A stretch of 64,000 nucleotides of DNA from Tulasnella sp. 424 (taxonomy: Eukaryota; Basidiomycota; Agaricomycetes; Cantharellales; Tulasnellaceae): contig WSUB01000007.1 of the NCBI GenBank assembly GCA_019633425.1, forward strand, positions 310,001 to 374,000, read 5' to 3'. The notes beneath the pieces are model-generated. The model saw only the letters and a program-made list of their open reading frames with translations, was not told the origin of the DNA and searched no databases. The position numbers and the translations under genes are program-made. Shown piece after piece: positions 21,918 through 33,686 of this stretch (position 1 is its first letter; each line of letters begins with the position of its first letter).

Positions 21918-23528
21918 TTAAAAGGGACTTTCATCATAGACCAGAGAAGTCACAACCTCTGGCAAGATCTTCTGGACTTCTCTGAGTATATACTCACATC
22001 TCCCATCATCAACTTCTATACACACTCTTTTAATGGACCGAGGACGTATCCGCTCGCTGTCTGGTCCCTCGGAACTCGACGCGTATCGGCGTTGGAGCAT
22101 GTCCAGCATCGCTTCATCGTGAGATTCGGCGCCTACCACCGCTCCGTAGAAGAAGACCTCCAGATTTGTGAGTGGCCAGGGCAGCTGAGTAGGCTGAGCC
22201 ATGTGAACAAGGATAGAGTTGGACATGATGGGGTCAAGTACTCGAAAGCCGAGATGGGTAATCGTCGGAGAGGAATCGAGGAGGTTCATTATATGAACGT
22301 CCCCGAACCCATTCATGCGGAGGCGAATGGAGATCTCCGGCAGGTCTTGTCGAAGGTAATCGCCCAGCCAGCGCACTGTCTCCTCGATCTGAGTTGAATG
22401 TAGTCTGAAGTCCAGCCGAAGAATCGATCCGTAATCGCGAATCCAGTCGTGAAATCGCAAAAGGAATTGAGTGTTTCCAGCAGCATTGAAGGTGGTTATA
22501 TCGATATCCTTGTATTCACCACGGGTTAAGAGAGTCCGCAGGACTGGGGTGAAGTGGTTGGTGCTGCTTGTAAAGAGACAGCCTCTCACGGCGTCGTCAG
22601 GGCGCAGATGGAAATCAGAGCTGATGGAGAGTTCGGAACAGTTGGGTGCATTTATCGTTGACATGATGAAATTACTGACAGGGATAGGCATGAATATGAG
22701 ATGGAGGGTCGTAAGATGAGGGGGGTGAATCGGCGTCAACGGCGCAGGTGCGGGACATGCGACTGGACTTCGTCCGAGCTCCAAACTTTCCAGATATGGC
22801 GAGTTCAGAAGGACATCCAGCAGCTGTTCAGCTGGGACGTTAACAACATCCATCAGGTTGAGGGATAAGACTCTGTGGAGTTGAAGGCCCTGAGATGAAA
22901 GCTTGCAAGGAATCCCGTCGATCCCCAATAGACGAAGCTTGGGGAAGGCGGATATTTCGGGTAGCTGGGGCGGGTCGACTCTAGCAACAAGCCTCGCTCT
23001 CTGCGATGGCTTTCCCTTCAAGAGTAGAGTTTCGAGGCATAGAGGGAGCTTACTCTGGAGCGCGACAAACACCCGCGGGAACGAGTCGAACACGACCGTT
23101 TGTGTGATTAGGGATATTGAACGGGATCGGGACAGTAGAGGGGTTACTTTGTCGACGAATTCAGAGAGAGGCGTTCGAAGCTCAGGGCCGCCAGAGGAAA
23201 GGTAGTATATGTCGAGTGGGAGATCTTTCGACTTGGCAAGTGATCTTTCAAGGTATTGTATCCCGTCGTGTCCTGAGATCCCCGTCCAGAGGTAGGCAGA
23301 CTCCTGCACGATGTCCCGCCAAGAATGACAAACGAGGCTGAGACGATAACGGTCATGTCGGAGATTGGTAATGTGAAAAGACAGTCGGAAGATGTAGACG
23401 AGGAGTTCGACTGGGAGGACCTGGATGCTAGTCATTCGCTCCATCGATTGTACCTGGGTCCTTAGACAAGTCAAAAAGGGAGCAGTTAGCATGAGGCGAA
23501 GGAGAAGGCCGCGACGCCGAGTGGACAT
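21918..23528 (-). CDS. F-box / LRR-like protein
   Basis: Putative SCF ubiquitin-ligase substrate adaptor. One uninterrupted frame. The F-box is at the N-terminus: IQVLPVELLVYIFRLSF, then RLSLVCHSWRDIVQESAYLW, the segment that binds Skp1. The rest (about 400 residues) shows the degenerate leucine-rich repeats typical of agaricomycete F-box proteins (LPEISAFPKLRLLGIDGIP, SPYLESLELGRSP, PPHLTTLHLIF). The start could be 23528 or, more conservatively, the Met at 23444 (MERMTSIQVLPVELL); the extra 28 residues are Arg/Leu-rich and end in a possible acceptor site. The gene lies between the two esterase copies and is framed by ~30-nt direct repeats. Its substrate cannot be inferred. Confidence 0.8.
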   Translation of the reverse strand: MSTRRRGLLLRLMLTAPFLTCLRTQVQSMERMTSIQVLPVELLVYIFRLSFHITNLRHDRYRLSLVCHSWRDIVQESAYLWTGISGHDGIQYLERSLAKSKDLPLDIYYLSSGGPELRTPLSEFVDKVTPLLSRSRSISLITQTVVFDSFPRVFVALQSKLPLCLETLLLKGKPSQRARLVARVDPPQLPEISAFPKLRLLGIDGIPCKLSSQGLQLHRVLSLNLMDVVNVPAEQLLDVLLNSPYLESLELGRSPVACPAPAPLTPIHPPHLTTLHLIFMPIPVSNFIMSTINAPNCSELSISSDFHLRPDDAVRGCLFTSSTNHFTPVLRTLLTRGEYKDIDITTFNAAGNTQFLLRFHDWIRDYGSILRLDFRLHSTQIEETVRWLGDYLRQDLPEISIRLRMNGFGDVHIMNLLDSSPTITHLGFRVLDPIMSNSILVHMAQPTQLPWPLTNLEVFFYGAVVGAESHDEAMLDMLQRRYASSSEGPDSERIRPRSIKRVCIEVDDGRCEYILREVQKILPEVVTSLVYDESPF

Positions 23529-24131
23529 TCACCCTCGGGGATCGGTTGATGAGTTGCGGCCAGAGTGACGGTTGGTGGCGAGTTAACGGGGCTTGCGTCA
23601 GGCTCAAGGTCCAAGGCCACAGCCATCTCGTTGGACGTGTTTGTTGGCAAGGACGATGGCGTGGTACTTCCTCGCGAGATGGCATGCCGGATGCAGTTCG
23701 AGGAAACTGTACTATTCAATGAGGCTAGGTGCACTGACGAAAGTGATTTTTACTGCTTTGAAGTGCGCAATTTTATGTGCGACGTTCTCGGATATCTCTG
23801 GTCTGAATCTCGCGCGTTACGAAACGTCAAACCCAACGATTAATGGGACATAAGCGGCATTTCTGGCACAGATTGTTATTACGGCATTGTCCATATAGTC
23901 GTACACGCGCGAGTTTACTCACTCGATCGAATGTCACAAGTTCTACGACCGAACCTATGAAACGCCGATTTCGTGCGTTCCACAATGATCAATACTCGAG
24001 TACTCCCAATGAACAATAGATGCCCTTAGCAAAGCAAACACGCGTCGTTCCACGCCTTAATGTTTCATTTGATAAACTCTGATCATGACCGACACGATCT
24101 GTAACGAGGTTGCATTTCATTGTATCAAACT
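23529..24131. other. Intergenic, left edge of esterase copy 2
   Basis: Upstream region of the F-box gene (-) and 3' flank of esterase copy 2 (-). At 24058-24090 a segment TTTCATTTGATAAACTCTG and its continuation repeat the sequence found at 21718-21750. No gene is seen. A minus-strand frame at 23486-23734 could be part of the F-box leader. Confidence 0.4.
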
Positions 24132-26248
24132 TTAGTTCTGCGTACGGTCGACGAGCTTGACCCAAAGCAAATGGAGCGCCTTTTCTTCATTAGAGTATTC
24201 CTCCGCCTTCGAGCCTGATCCAGTGTCTCCATTCTTTGCGGCCTCCAGACAAAGACGCTGCCGCCTTGACGGACCATATTCAGGCCATTGAGGAGAGGAC
24301 TCCAGCTTGTTTAAGTTCGGATCTCCAGTCTCCACGAAAGAAAGCCAGTATGCAATCAGTTCCTTCGCAAAGGCCGCTTCGTTCTCGGTGAAAGGGTCAA
24401 AAACCGTGGTGCCGTTGGGCCTGAGAACGGGACATCGTTTGCACAAAAAGCTGGTTACCAACATGCCACGGATAGATTCTCTTACCCAGTTCTGCAAGCA
24501 GATGATAGGTCAGTCTGTTTGAGCCTCCCACTCCAGGTGACTAAAGTCTCTTACCGTGTACCCCTGAACATCTGCCAGTTGTCCGCGCAGTGGTCAACTC
24601 GGTCGGCTCCGCTCGTTGGCTGGTTGTATCTGTACATCCAAACTTTTGAAAACGCCTTTCCAAACACGATGGTCTACAGGTAAAGGGCGATCACAATTGG
24701 ACCGAGCACGTCATTGAAGGACGGTGCGAGCCTACCGCACTGCGGTTGAGGCCATCTCCGCCAGCTTCTTTACAACCTAAGGAGCGTTCAATGTACGCTC
24801 TTTCAAGCAATTTAATGTCTTCGGGCTCAAGGAATGGCCATTGTAGATGCAAGGCCACATCCCATGACGGTGCATCCTCCGGAACCGGTGATTCATCAGT
24901 CGTTGCACTGCAAGTATTGAAAATCAAGAGGGGGTTTTTGGCGACTAAACCTGTAGACCTACCCTACAATTACTGGAACGTCGGCGAAATAGCCCGCTTG
25001 CAGCAGTTTCGTGGGGTAGTCGGGAATTAGGTCACCGTCCAGAACAGGTCTCCAATCATAGACAGGTGAGTGGTATCTTGCGGTTAGCAGGAGGAATAGT
25101 GAGCGACATATACTGTTCGGCTGGAGGAGAAGGTCGCACCTTAGGTATACCCTGTCGGCGGCTTGCGTAAGCTCGATAGCGTTTATACTTCTGAGCCATT
25201 CTACCTGCTCTTCAAGGGTCTGGCATTCACATTCTACTTCCTTCAGCAGTTCTTTAAACGCAACCTGTAGTTGTGCGAGCACGGTGGGTAAAGTCTTTGC
25301 TGATGAAATACCTGCCCACTTACCAGTTTCTGATCCAACTGAAAAACCGGGGTTCGGTACACACTCTGCGCGATGGCACCTCGAAACAAACCCTTGTTCT
25401 TGCCTCCGAATGCCGTGAGCTGTAACTCAACGGATGAGCCACCGGCGCTTTGACCGCATATGGTGACGTGTTGGGATCAGTGCGAGTCAGTATTTCCATG
25501 GTGACATTCGGAGGAAGACATATCTTTTCTGGGTCTCCACCAAACTTTGAAATTTGCTGCTTGACCCACTTCAGCGCCTCGATCTGATCGTATATTCCAG
25601 CATTCAGATCTGCAAGCCGACCGTCCTTGAAATCAGGGTGCGAGAGGAAACCCAACGCTTGGAGCCGATAGTAGACGGAAACTATAACCACACGGGGCCG
25701 AAAATCGATCCAATGATGAAAGGGCCAGGTCTTGGGGGCGCCGACTCTATCGGAAGGCGTGAGCTGAGCTAGATGCAGCGGGAGGAAGTCATTTTACCTG
25801 TAGCCTCCACCCTAGCGGATTTCAGTCAGCTTGCACGGCAGACAACGCAGACGCCAACTCACGTGTATATATACCATAACGGGATATTGACTAGATTGAG
25901 TTGCATCATTTGGGACGTAAATATCAACCTTCAGGCAATCCTCTGAACCAGCGCCGCCAGGCTCCGAGACCCCTTTGCGTCGACGTCAGAGTTAGCCCAC
26001 TGATGGTGACTGAATCGTAAGTCCACCACACCTGTGGCGCCCTGAACAGCAAAATATGGATACTGCAAGGCATCATATGTAGGTGGATCCGAGATGGCTG
26101 TGGTATCTAAAGGTACTGGCTTGCGGAATCGGCGATCGCCTAGTGGAGGTTCTGCATACGGTATACCAAGGTATACCGTGCATTGACTAGTCGCTTTACG
26201 ACCACGGTATTTAGCATATCCAAGATCTATTACCGGCGCCGTCTGCAT
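24132..26248 (-). CDS. Type-B carboxylesterase, copy 2
   Basis: Close paralogue of the gene at 19232-21352, same strand, same exon plan. Start MQTAPVIDLGYAKYRGRK at 26248. Motifs: TVYLGIPYAEPPLGDRRFRK; EPGGAGSEDCLKVDIYVP; GGGYR encoded by a 14-nt exon at 25798-25811; VSVYYRLQALGFLSHPD; FGGDPEK then VTICGQSAGGSSVE across a 56-nt AT-AC-type intron (25468-25523); DGDLIPDYPTKLLQAGYF; VWMYRYNQPTSG with VDHCADNW (candidate catalytic His); WPEYGPSRRQRLCLEAA. All other introns are GT-AG, including the one that is GC-AG in copy 1. The frame stays open throughout, arguing that both copies are, or recently were, functional. Substrate unknown. Confidence 0.78.
25468..25523 (-). other. Probable AT-AC intron, esterase copy 2
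   Basis: 56 nt, begins ATATGTC and ends CCAACAC, at the same codon boundary (after GGDPEK) as in copy 1. It contains no AG that could serve as a usable acceptor before GTCACC. It is 8 nt shorter than in copy 1 although the flanking exons align without gaps, which is how introns, not coding sequence, behave. Confidence 0.6.
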
Positions 26249-26863
26249 GGCAATCGTTGAAGGGATGGATGGTTGTGGACGGGGAAGGAATGCGGGAAGC
26301 CGCGATTCTCACATTCACCCAATGAGGCTCTGGTGTTAGACCATGTTAGACGTCCTAGGTCTGCAGCATTTCAATGTGGTCCCACCCTTGGACGAGGTGA
26401 TCACTCACATGGACACTCCGTGCATGCCATCAATCGAGTCGCTTTCCAGGCTGTCGGCCCTCGTCCGAGGAAACGCTCCGCGGCACACGACATGTCAACC
26501 CGTGATACCTCTCTCCCTTCCCTCTTGCTAAGCTCGCAGACTTACGGAATAATGCAGCCTCGTCGTGAGATATTCAGGGCGCGTTGATCCATTTGCGGGT
26601 CTCCGGAACCCCCGAGGATGATCCTCGCAATATCTTTTGACCCTGGCAACCACGTTCTCGAGAGACGAGACACCTTGGCCATCCATGAGAAACTTACTCT
26701 GCACATTCACCACCACCATCTTGCCAGCAGAGGTGAGTTTTAGTCCGCCTCCGGGGTATGAAAATAGCTCAACGATTGGCGATTACTGGGGCAGCTGGGC
26801 ATCCAACACTCCTTCCATTGAAGTTACATAACCTCTCCGAAAAAATACCCAATCACCTCCGAA
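26249..26863. promoter_or_regulatory. Divergent promoter, esterase 2 / secreted protein
   Basis: 615 bases between divergent starts. No coding frame looks real. It should hold both promoters. I see no obvious TATA box or operator repeat. Confidence 0.4.
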
Positions 26864-28439
26864 ATGCGGACCATATTCACATTCGTTTCTCTGGTATTTG
26901 GCTTGGCGGCGGTGGGCGTGTCAGGTCGCAATGTGAGGAAGGAGCATCGTTTTAGACCTAGGCAATCAAACGGCTCCTGCGGTTCGGTGGAAATTCAATC
27001 TGGGTCAGAGGAAATTATGGACGCTGGTCGCCAACTGCAAGACTGACAGCAACACTTTTAATAGCACTGGTCTCGATGGGAATACGGCTCTCACTTTCAA
27101 GCCCGTCAATCAAAAGGATTTCCCCCGTAAGTGTCCTGTCTGGGGTGCTTTCCGACGACCCAGCACTGAGCGTCCTTCTCTTTCTTAGACGGCGCCGCGA
27201 CGGATCTTTCCACCATTACAAGTTCGTCGATATTATTGCAAGCGACGGGGAACTCTGTAATGTTTATCTACTCCCTCGTGTAGGTTTCATCTGTCAACGA
27301 CTGCAAAGCCCGTGCAATGCCGCTTCAGACGCAGTGACGAAATGTCAACAAGTGAGGAATTACTACCCTCCGTTTCACAGCTTATTCTAAACGAAAATTC
27401 GACAATAGGCTGCAAACAGTCTCTCAGGTCAGACGGGCGCTCAGGCAGCCGACAGGTGGAACGCCGATTTCGGCATTAGCACCAACTACAGTGGCAACAA
27501 CGGTGCAGCAGAGAGCAAGGCCACCACCACCACCACTACAACTACCCGGGCGGCGCAGCCGTCTCCAACCACCACCACCGCCACCACCACCACCGCTCCT
27601 CAGAACAACGGCGGTCAATCAAGCACCAGCAGTTCAACTACCACTACCCCACCTGCCTCCGGATCACAGACTACCAGCCAGGGACCAAGCCAATCTGTTA
27701 GTGGCACCTCGGGGACTGCTACCGCTACTGGGGCCAGCTCGGACGGCACCGATGTCGATAGCCTGATCAAGAATGAGCAGTGCGTCTTGCAGGCAATCTT
27801 GGTGACCGTAACGTGAGTGTATCGACATGTACTCGTGATCTATTCTGACTCCACTTGCAATCAGTTTGCCCGCTGGTTCTCAAGCAACGGGAACCTCGAA
27901 GCCAAACGTCTTGGTACCCATTTCAGGCTTCAACGCTTTAGACCGTACGCTGCATCTTTCAATCTGGCTTATGCTACAAGTCCTGACTATAATGTTGTTG
28001 CAGTGGGAACCTGTAACGACCCAACGGTAGCTTTCGGCCAGGGTTTAGGTGGACGATCTGCCAACGAGTGGGCGTTTATGAACAACAACATCGCTCAGTT
28101 CCCTCACGGTGTAAGTGGTAACGACCTTCATTTTCTTTGACTCTTTCTTACTTAAACGTTCGATGATCAGAGTACTCTGGACCTCCCTACCATCTTGCAA
28201 TTCACGTACGTTCGAACCTAACCTTACCGAGAATGGCCTCCAACCTGACTTTGCTTCCGAAACGCAGTTGCAACAACTTGGTCAACCGGTGTGGACTTTC
28301 TACCAACTCGGCATCCGTTATCGCTTGTAACAATGCCGAGGCTGAAGCGATGAACTATGGAAATACCGGTCTGGGAGCAGATATCTTTAACCGCGGAATG
28401 GGATTCTCCACCTATTACGCTGCCGTCGACGGAAGTTAG
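26864..28439 (+). CDS. Secreted two-module Cys/Thr-rich protein (unrecognised)
   Basis: No known family recognised. Exon 1 (26864-26932) is a clean signal peptide, MRTIFTFVSLVFGLAAVGVSG. An intron 26933-27008 joins it in frame to KLWTLVANCKTDSNTF. Exon 2 ends at 27126, exon 3 opens at 27189. Then CNAASDAVTKCQQ, AANSLSGQTGAQAADRWNAD, a Thr/Pro/Ser linker (27510-27760), and after an intron ending near 27845 a second module: VVAVGTCNDPTVAFGQGLGG, FPHGSTLDLPTILQFT, CNNLVNRCGLSTNS, IACNNAEAEAMNYG, ADIFNRGMGF. The two modules are clearly related, flanking the linker. The linker looks O-glycosylated, as in many cell-wall or extracellular fungal proteins. Junctions between 27250 and 27300 and near 27790 are not fully resolved, so the gene may be imperfect. 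Confidence 0.55.
27513..27610 (+). repeat. ACC trinucleotide-rich tract (Thr linker)
   Basis: Imperfect ACC repeats code for Thr runs inside the linker of the secreted protein. Likely to vary in length between strains. Confidence 0.85.
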
Positions 28440-28658
28440 ATTCTCAACCACGGTCCTTCCCTTTTTATTCGCTGTAAGAGGCTCGGATCTGCGCTTGTCT
28501 CGATATACGCGCTGAGAAAGAAGTAGTAGGATAACACCGAGCAACGTATATATGGACAGCTTGCGGATGTATGATACAAATGATTTGGTGACAATAGCGT
28601 GCGCGTCCGGAGTGTGTCTAGTGTCGTGGCAGCAGTTATCGTCGGACTCGTCTTATCC

Positions 28659-30764
28659 TTATTCATAGGCGGAGAATAAGTCGATAGCGATGGTCACAAT
28701 GCCAAGGACTGCACACAAGTGAATTCACTTCAGCAAACAAGAAATCGCCGCAACGAAACACGGACAACGCACTGATTTCAATCCCAATGAGGAAGATGAC
28801 AATCTGCTCTAGTCGCTCGGCGTGACGACTTGAGACTGATTCCTTCAGAAGGCGAAGCATATCTTGCAGTACCTGTAAAATCGTCAGTGACAAAGTTCAC
28901 TCCATCAGGTCCGGTCATAGAAACCTACTTCCACACGAGCATTCAAAAGATCAACGCGCTGGGGAATTTCTAAGTAGCTCCTTGCAGCATCGTATAATGG
29001 CTGGAGATCAGGGAAGCTCTGGAAAAGAAAGGGCACAAAAGCGTTTAGGTCAACGTGTAGTCCAGACAGGCATGGTGAAACTCACCCAAAATAATTCAGG
29101 GGAGTCTAGAACAGATCCAACAAGGTTAATATTCATACGAAGGATAAACAACTGCCCGATTTGTTGCATTATTTCATTGTGTGGCATCTAGATAGGCGGT
29201 GTTGGTTAGAAGCTGAGTCGGAGTTCCCCGATAACGGCCTACCCCAATCTTTCCCGTCTCTGAAATCACTTCAGGTATATCTTTTGTTTGATCAATTGTA
29301 TTTGATATCAGTTCCTCGAACTAGGGAGATGAGAACTTGAGCCTGCTTTAATCAGGCTGCGCCAGGGAAGACAAGACGCACGAGGGAAATCTTCACTGAT
29401 TGAGCCAGGGCATGTGAGAGCGCCAGCTTCGTCCTAAAAATAGACGGCATGCTTGAGCACTGGAACGGGCCTGGAATAGGGGGAACTTACATATAGCTTG
29501 AACCCTTTCGAAGAGTGATAACGTCGTTGTATATCCTATGTCGCCCTGTTGTTAGTTTTACGAGAAGGTCGAGGGTTAACCAGCGTACCGGCTATAATTA
29601 GCATAATAATAGTTAAGGTCTTCTGACTCTACGTCGTCCGGTGCTGATGGCAAGTTGCATCGCGTCAGACCCATGTCGAGACAATAGTGGGCAGAGTAAC
29701 ATACGAAGCTTCTCCACTTCAAACTTCCGTCTGAGGGTAATAGTGGGTCAGTTTTGGAATTGCCTCTTTATCTTTTTATGCTGGGATACTAACAACGAAT
29801 GCAAGAACCTCTTTTCCTGTGCTTCCGTCATACCCCAAATAACAACCGTCCCGTAGTCGAAGAGGAAGACCTCTGGCGTCGAAGGATTGTCCTGATCCGA
29901 AACCGAGTCAAACCGCGGTCGTCCTTGTCGTCTTAAGATTGCCTGAGCCAGTGGCGTCATTTCAGGGTCGTCGTCCTGGTCATGACCTGCATCATTCGTG
30001 CCGTTGTGTTCGGGCTGGTGCTCTTCTGTCTGTCTCAATTCTGGTACCCCAAGCAAGTCGCCCTCTTGGACAAAGGACTTTGATATTATTGGCGGACGTT
30101 GCTTCGTGGGACTTGATGACGCCGGTATAGATTCGTACGAATATGGGGTGTAGATGACCTCGTCGAACTGTTTCGGTGCCGTTCGGTAAGCTTCTTTTCG
30201 AGCCATGAAGAACTTGAGGAGCTCCGGCATTTTGTACGAGCTGTGGGAGTATTAAGAATCGGTTCAGCGGAATCGAATAGGCTCCGGCAGCGACGTACTT
30301 CGCGGTACAATACGCCGTTACACGGGGTAGTTTGGCTTTCTGCTTTTTTGTTAATCGAAGAGCGTCTCTCCGAGCGGTACCCGCAGGAATCTGGGATATT
30401 TGCTTGTAGACCTATGAGATGGGATCAGATGGGTGTGAGATATGGATCCCGTCAAATGGACTCCTGGACGCACGGGAGCCTCGTCTTCATCTTCGGGTTC
30501 TAGTTCGTCATCGCCAGAAGCGGTTGTCTCTTCTCTGTCTTCATCAGATGTCACTGGGGCATTTGGAGGAGTTTCTGGCTGTTCCGGGAGGACTTTAAGC
30601 TTGTGGGCACTCTTTGACGTCCTGGCGGAATGACGAAATTAGAAAAGCCGAGCGACACTCCAGTGACCAATGTTAAACCTGTTGGGACCCCGAGCCTTGC
30701 CTTCCACCGCTGGGACTGCTTTCGTGTTCTGGTTTGTCGTTGGTAGAGTCGGTTTTGAAGCCAT
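28659..30764 (-). CDS. RMD1/RMND1-family membrane protein (DUF155)
   Basis: Member of the Rmd1/Sif2/RMND1 (DUF155) family; relatives act at mitochondria or internal membranes, with roles in mitochondrial translation or septation-linked signalling. Start MASKPTLPTTNQNTKAVPA at 30764. The N-terminal region is disordered and acidic (DDELEPEDEDEAP). The DUF155 domain begins MPELLKFFMARKEAYRTAPK near 30230 and includes VFLFDYGTVVIWGMTEAQE, the family signature. The C-terminus is ILQVLQDMLRLLKESVSSRH and ERLEQIVIFLIGIEI, which an intron (about 28743-28692) joins to ILGIVTIAIDLFSAYE and a TAA at 28659; this is the paired hydrophobic C-terminal anchor of the family. Middle exons (about 28890-29740) are short and were not all resolved. 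Confidence 0.82.
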
Positions 30765-30901
30765 CCGTGTACTTCCCCTTTTCAATGCGAGATGATCGTT
30801 GCAAAACCAACTGGAGTGTGTTCTAGGTCAGGGCGCCAGTCGGCTTCATAATTATTTGGCACGTGCGATGTCAGCATTCCCGCGGCTTCAAACGGTGGAC
30901 A

Positions 30902-33686
30902 ATGAGCGCTCACCACCGCCCCTGTTCCAATTCGCCTCTCCTCGCCATCCTCTTGGTCACTTCATCGTCCACGGACAGCAACTTAGCATGGAGTTGGCCA
31001 CCTCAACCAAAGCCACCGATCCGATTGGGACGTCCCAGGCCTATCGAATGGGAGACAGAACCGGATGTCAACTGGCGCGCTGCCCATGATTACGATCAGG
31101 CGATGTCCAATCTTCCGCAAGACACCCAAGAAAGAGTCAACGCTACTGTCAATCAATACGCAACAGCAACAAAATATTCCAACTACCAGTGGCATCGACC
31201 TGGAGCCGGTCAACAGCGAGTCCTGTCCTACCACCATTCCTCAACATCCAGGCCGCCCTCTGGACGAGCGTCACCTTCACTCGATGGATTGGACGAGCCT
31301 ACGTTTCGGGATGACTTCACCTATGGGGAGGTTCTAGGATACGAACCTACGCTGTTGGCCGAAGTATTATCCCCGAAGCGAGCCCTTTGCCATCAAAAGT
31401 TCGAACTTTTTGTTGACGAATTGGCATTCATCGGTCATCCTGTATGCGCGAGGGAGGATGGTGGATGGGGCTGGGACGAGATTTACGCAAGTACAAGTTC
31501 ATCAACAATGTTATCACCCGATACGCTACCCGATCAGCGCGGACGGCCGAAGGACCGCGACCTAAGCTTGCCAGACACACCCGGTATATCACTCTCGCCC
31601 GAGATCCCTCTAGTAGATCCACAAACATTGCGGAGCCCGTCACCAAGGAAGAAGCGGAACTCGAATGCCCTCCATTCTTTCCACCTGGTTTTAGTGTTAG
31701 ACCGGCCTGACCCCTCATCCGTGGCGCATGGTGACTTGTACAAATTCATAGACGTGTACTACAGGCAGATCGCATTCAAGCTCACCGCAGCGATGCATCA
31801 TGAACAAGGCCGGGTCGACTTTGTGGCTCAGCAGCTAGCGCTGCTTTTGAGCATCAAAGAACAGTGCTTCACCGAAGGTTGGCTAAATTCTAATTCCCTC
31901 TCCGGCGCGTCACTTTCATCTTATCTTTCCACTTGTAAGGCTCTTCCGTCAATGCCTACATTACCCGAGCATTAGAACGATCCTCTCTCGCCTCAGCCAT
32001 CAAGACTGTCTTCACTTGCATGTCGAATGGATCGATCGCGCAAGTTTTTATCAACGAAATACCTGTCCAAGTTCAGCTCCCGCCAAATCATATCGCCTAT
32101 CTGAGTGGTGATGATGTCGAAGACCTTGAAGAGCAGGAAGCACTGAACGAATTTCTCCTGGAACAAGCAGACTATGGCGGAGGGGAGGATGATCCTCAAG
32201 GCCGTTGGCTTGACGAGGTTCACTATGGCTGGAAGCTCGAGTCGCCATTGTTACCGTGGAAGGCCTTATTGATATCAGAGAGTGGTGATGGAAGTGATCC
32301 CATCGACAACATCTGGCTCGGGAATCCCATGACGGATGAAGGGACGGATGAAAACAATGCCGCGAAGGACCTCTTGAGGAGATTTGTAGGATACGCCTCT
32401 CCCACTCTTTCGTAAGCCTGTGGCATGTCCCTGACTGCTGTTCTTATTGCTCATAGTGGTTGCGTGATTTAGACTCTCAGACATTGCTGCTTTGCTCGAC
32501 CTCGACTTGCAATCCGAAGTCTACCCGATGGCAAGATTACTGATATACAATCGCAAAGCAAAGATTATCGACGTTGTTCCATCGGGTCTGAAGGGCATTT
32601 ATGTAGTGCAGCCAAAATTTGCGGAGCCGTAGGCACTTTGGCTTGTATGCACTTTACCGCATCTGATCGTGCTTCTTTGATGCTTTCTAGCCTCTCTTCA
32701 TACACTGCGCCATTCGCTTCCGAGTTTCCCCACCCCGTACCTCCCCTTCCGGTAATATTAGCCACCCTATCGGCCCAGCCGCAGTTATTCAGCAAGATCG
32801 TTCCTTCCGCTGACCACCGTGGGATGTACTTGGAGGTCCTTCTTTGGCTCCTTCAAAGGGACCTTGTCATGATGCTGCACGTTCGTATCAGGATAATTGC
32901 CACAAAGGCTATCAAGGAGAAGGTTCTAGTGGCCCGGAAGAAAGATGTAGAGGAGAAGCGAGAAAGACAAAGGCAGGCCACGGGGGAGAACGATGAGGGT
33001 CAAGACGCTCTCATTGCTGCGGACGACGGGAGTGACAGCGACAGTGATGCGGTCGAGGGAGAGATGGAACGGCAACAAATGGATGGTTCGAAAGGCAGAA
33101 CCGCTCCAGACTCACCCGGAATCGACATCGCCTTCGTCGCTTCTTCTCCCGAGGTCGGGCGGATGAACCAGAGACGAGCCTCGCACCCACATTTACGGCA
33201 AGGCAGTTTCCAAATGAACAGCCCAACCCTCCTACAGCCTTTTAGTGGAGATGGATCTGACTCCGATGAGGAAGAGAGTGAATCTTCATCTGAATTGGGA
33301 TCAGATGCCGAGGTGGAGGGAGCTTGCGATCTTGAAGAGTCGGTCATCGCGAACCCTGCAAGAGCGACTCCCACAGAGCGGAGATGGTTAGAAGCAATGA
33401 TGGAAGGGAAGGATGAGGATGCGCGGAGGCTGTTTGAGAAGTACGTCAAGTGGTTTGAAGTTACCGGATACGTATGCTGATAATCCAGTGCAGATTGTAC
33501 GTATATTTTGACGGGAAGAAGACAATGGACGAGATCTTGTTTAGGACAGACCTGAAGAGAAGTCATCTACGGGTAGTCCTTCTCTACTTTGACGAATATG
33601 TGGGTGGTTCTTTTCTGAACAAGAGGAGGGTGCTGAACGAGTTTCCTCCAGCTTCACACTCTCCTGCATCCATAAAGCGTGAATAG
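30902..33686 (+). CDS. NPR3: Nitrogen permease regulator Npr3 (SEACIT/GATOR1)
   Basis: Npr3/Nprl3 with Npr2 and Iml1 forms the SEACIT (GATOR1) complex, a GAP for the Rag/Gtr GTPases that lowers TORC1 when amino acids are scarce; it sits on the vacuole. Start at 30902; the first block SPLLAILLVTSSSTDSNLAW is the family opening. Then TLLAEVLSPKRALCHQKFEL with VDELAFIGHPVC; FHLVLVLDRPD; YRQIAFKLTAAMHHEQ; SSLASAIKTVF; LLRRFVGYASPTLSLSDIA after an intron near 32415-32470; DHRGMYLEVLLWLLQRDLV; and a long Ser/Asp/Glu-rich insert (33000-33340). The C-terminus (YFDGKKTMDEILFRTDLKRS) is the conserved winged-helix-like end. The exon join near 31930-31990 allows more than one acceptor. An upstream in-frame ATG at 30863 is possible. 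Confidence 0.88.
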
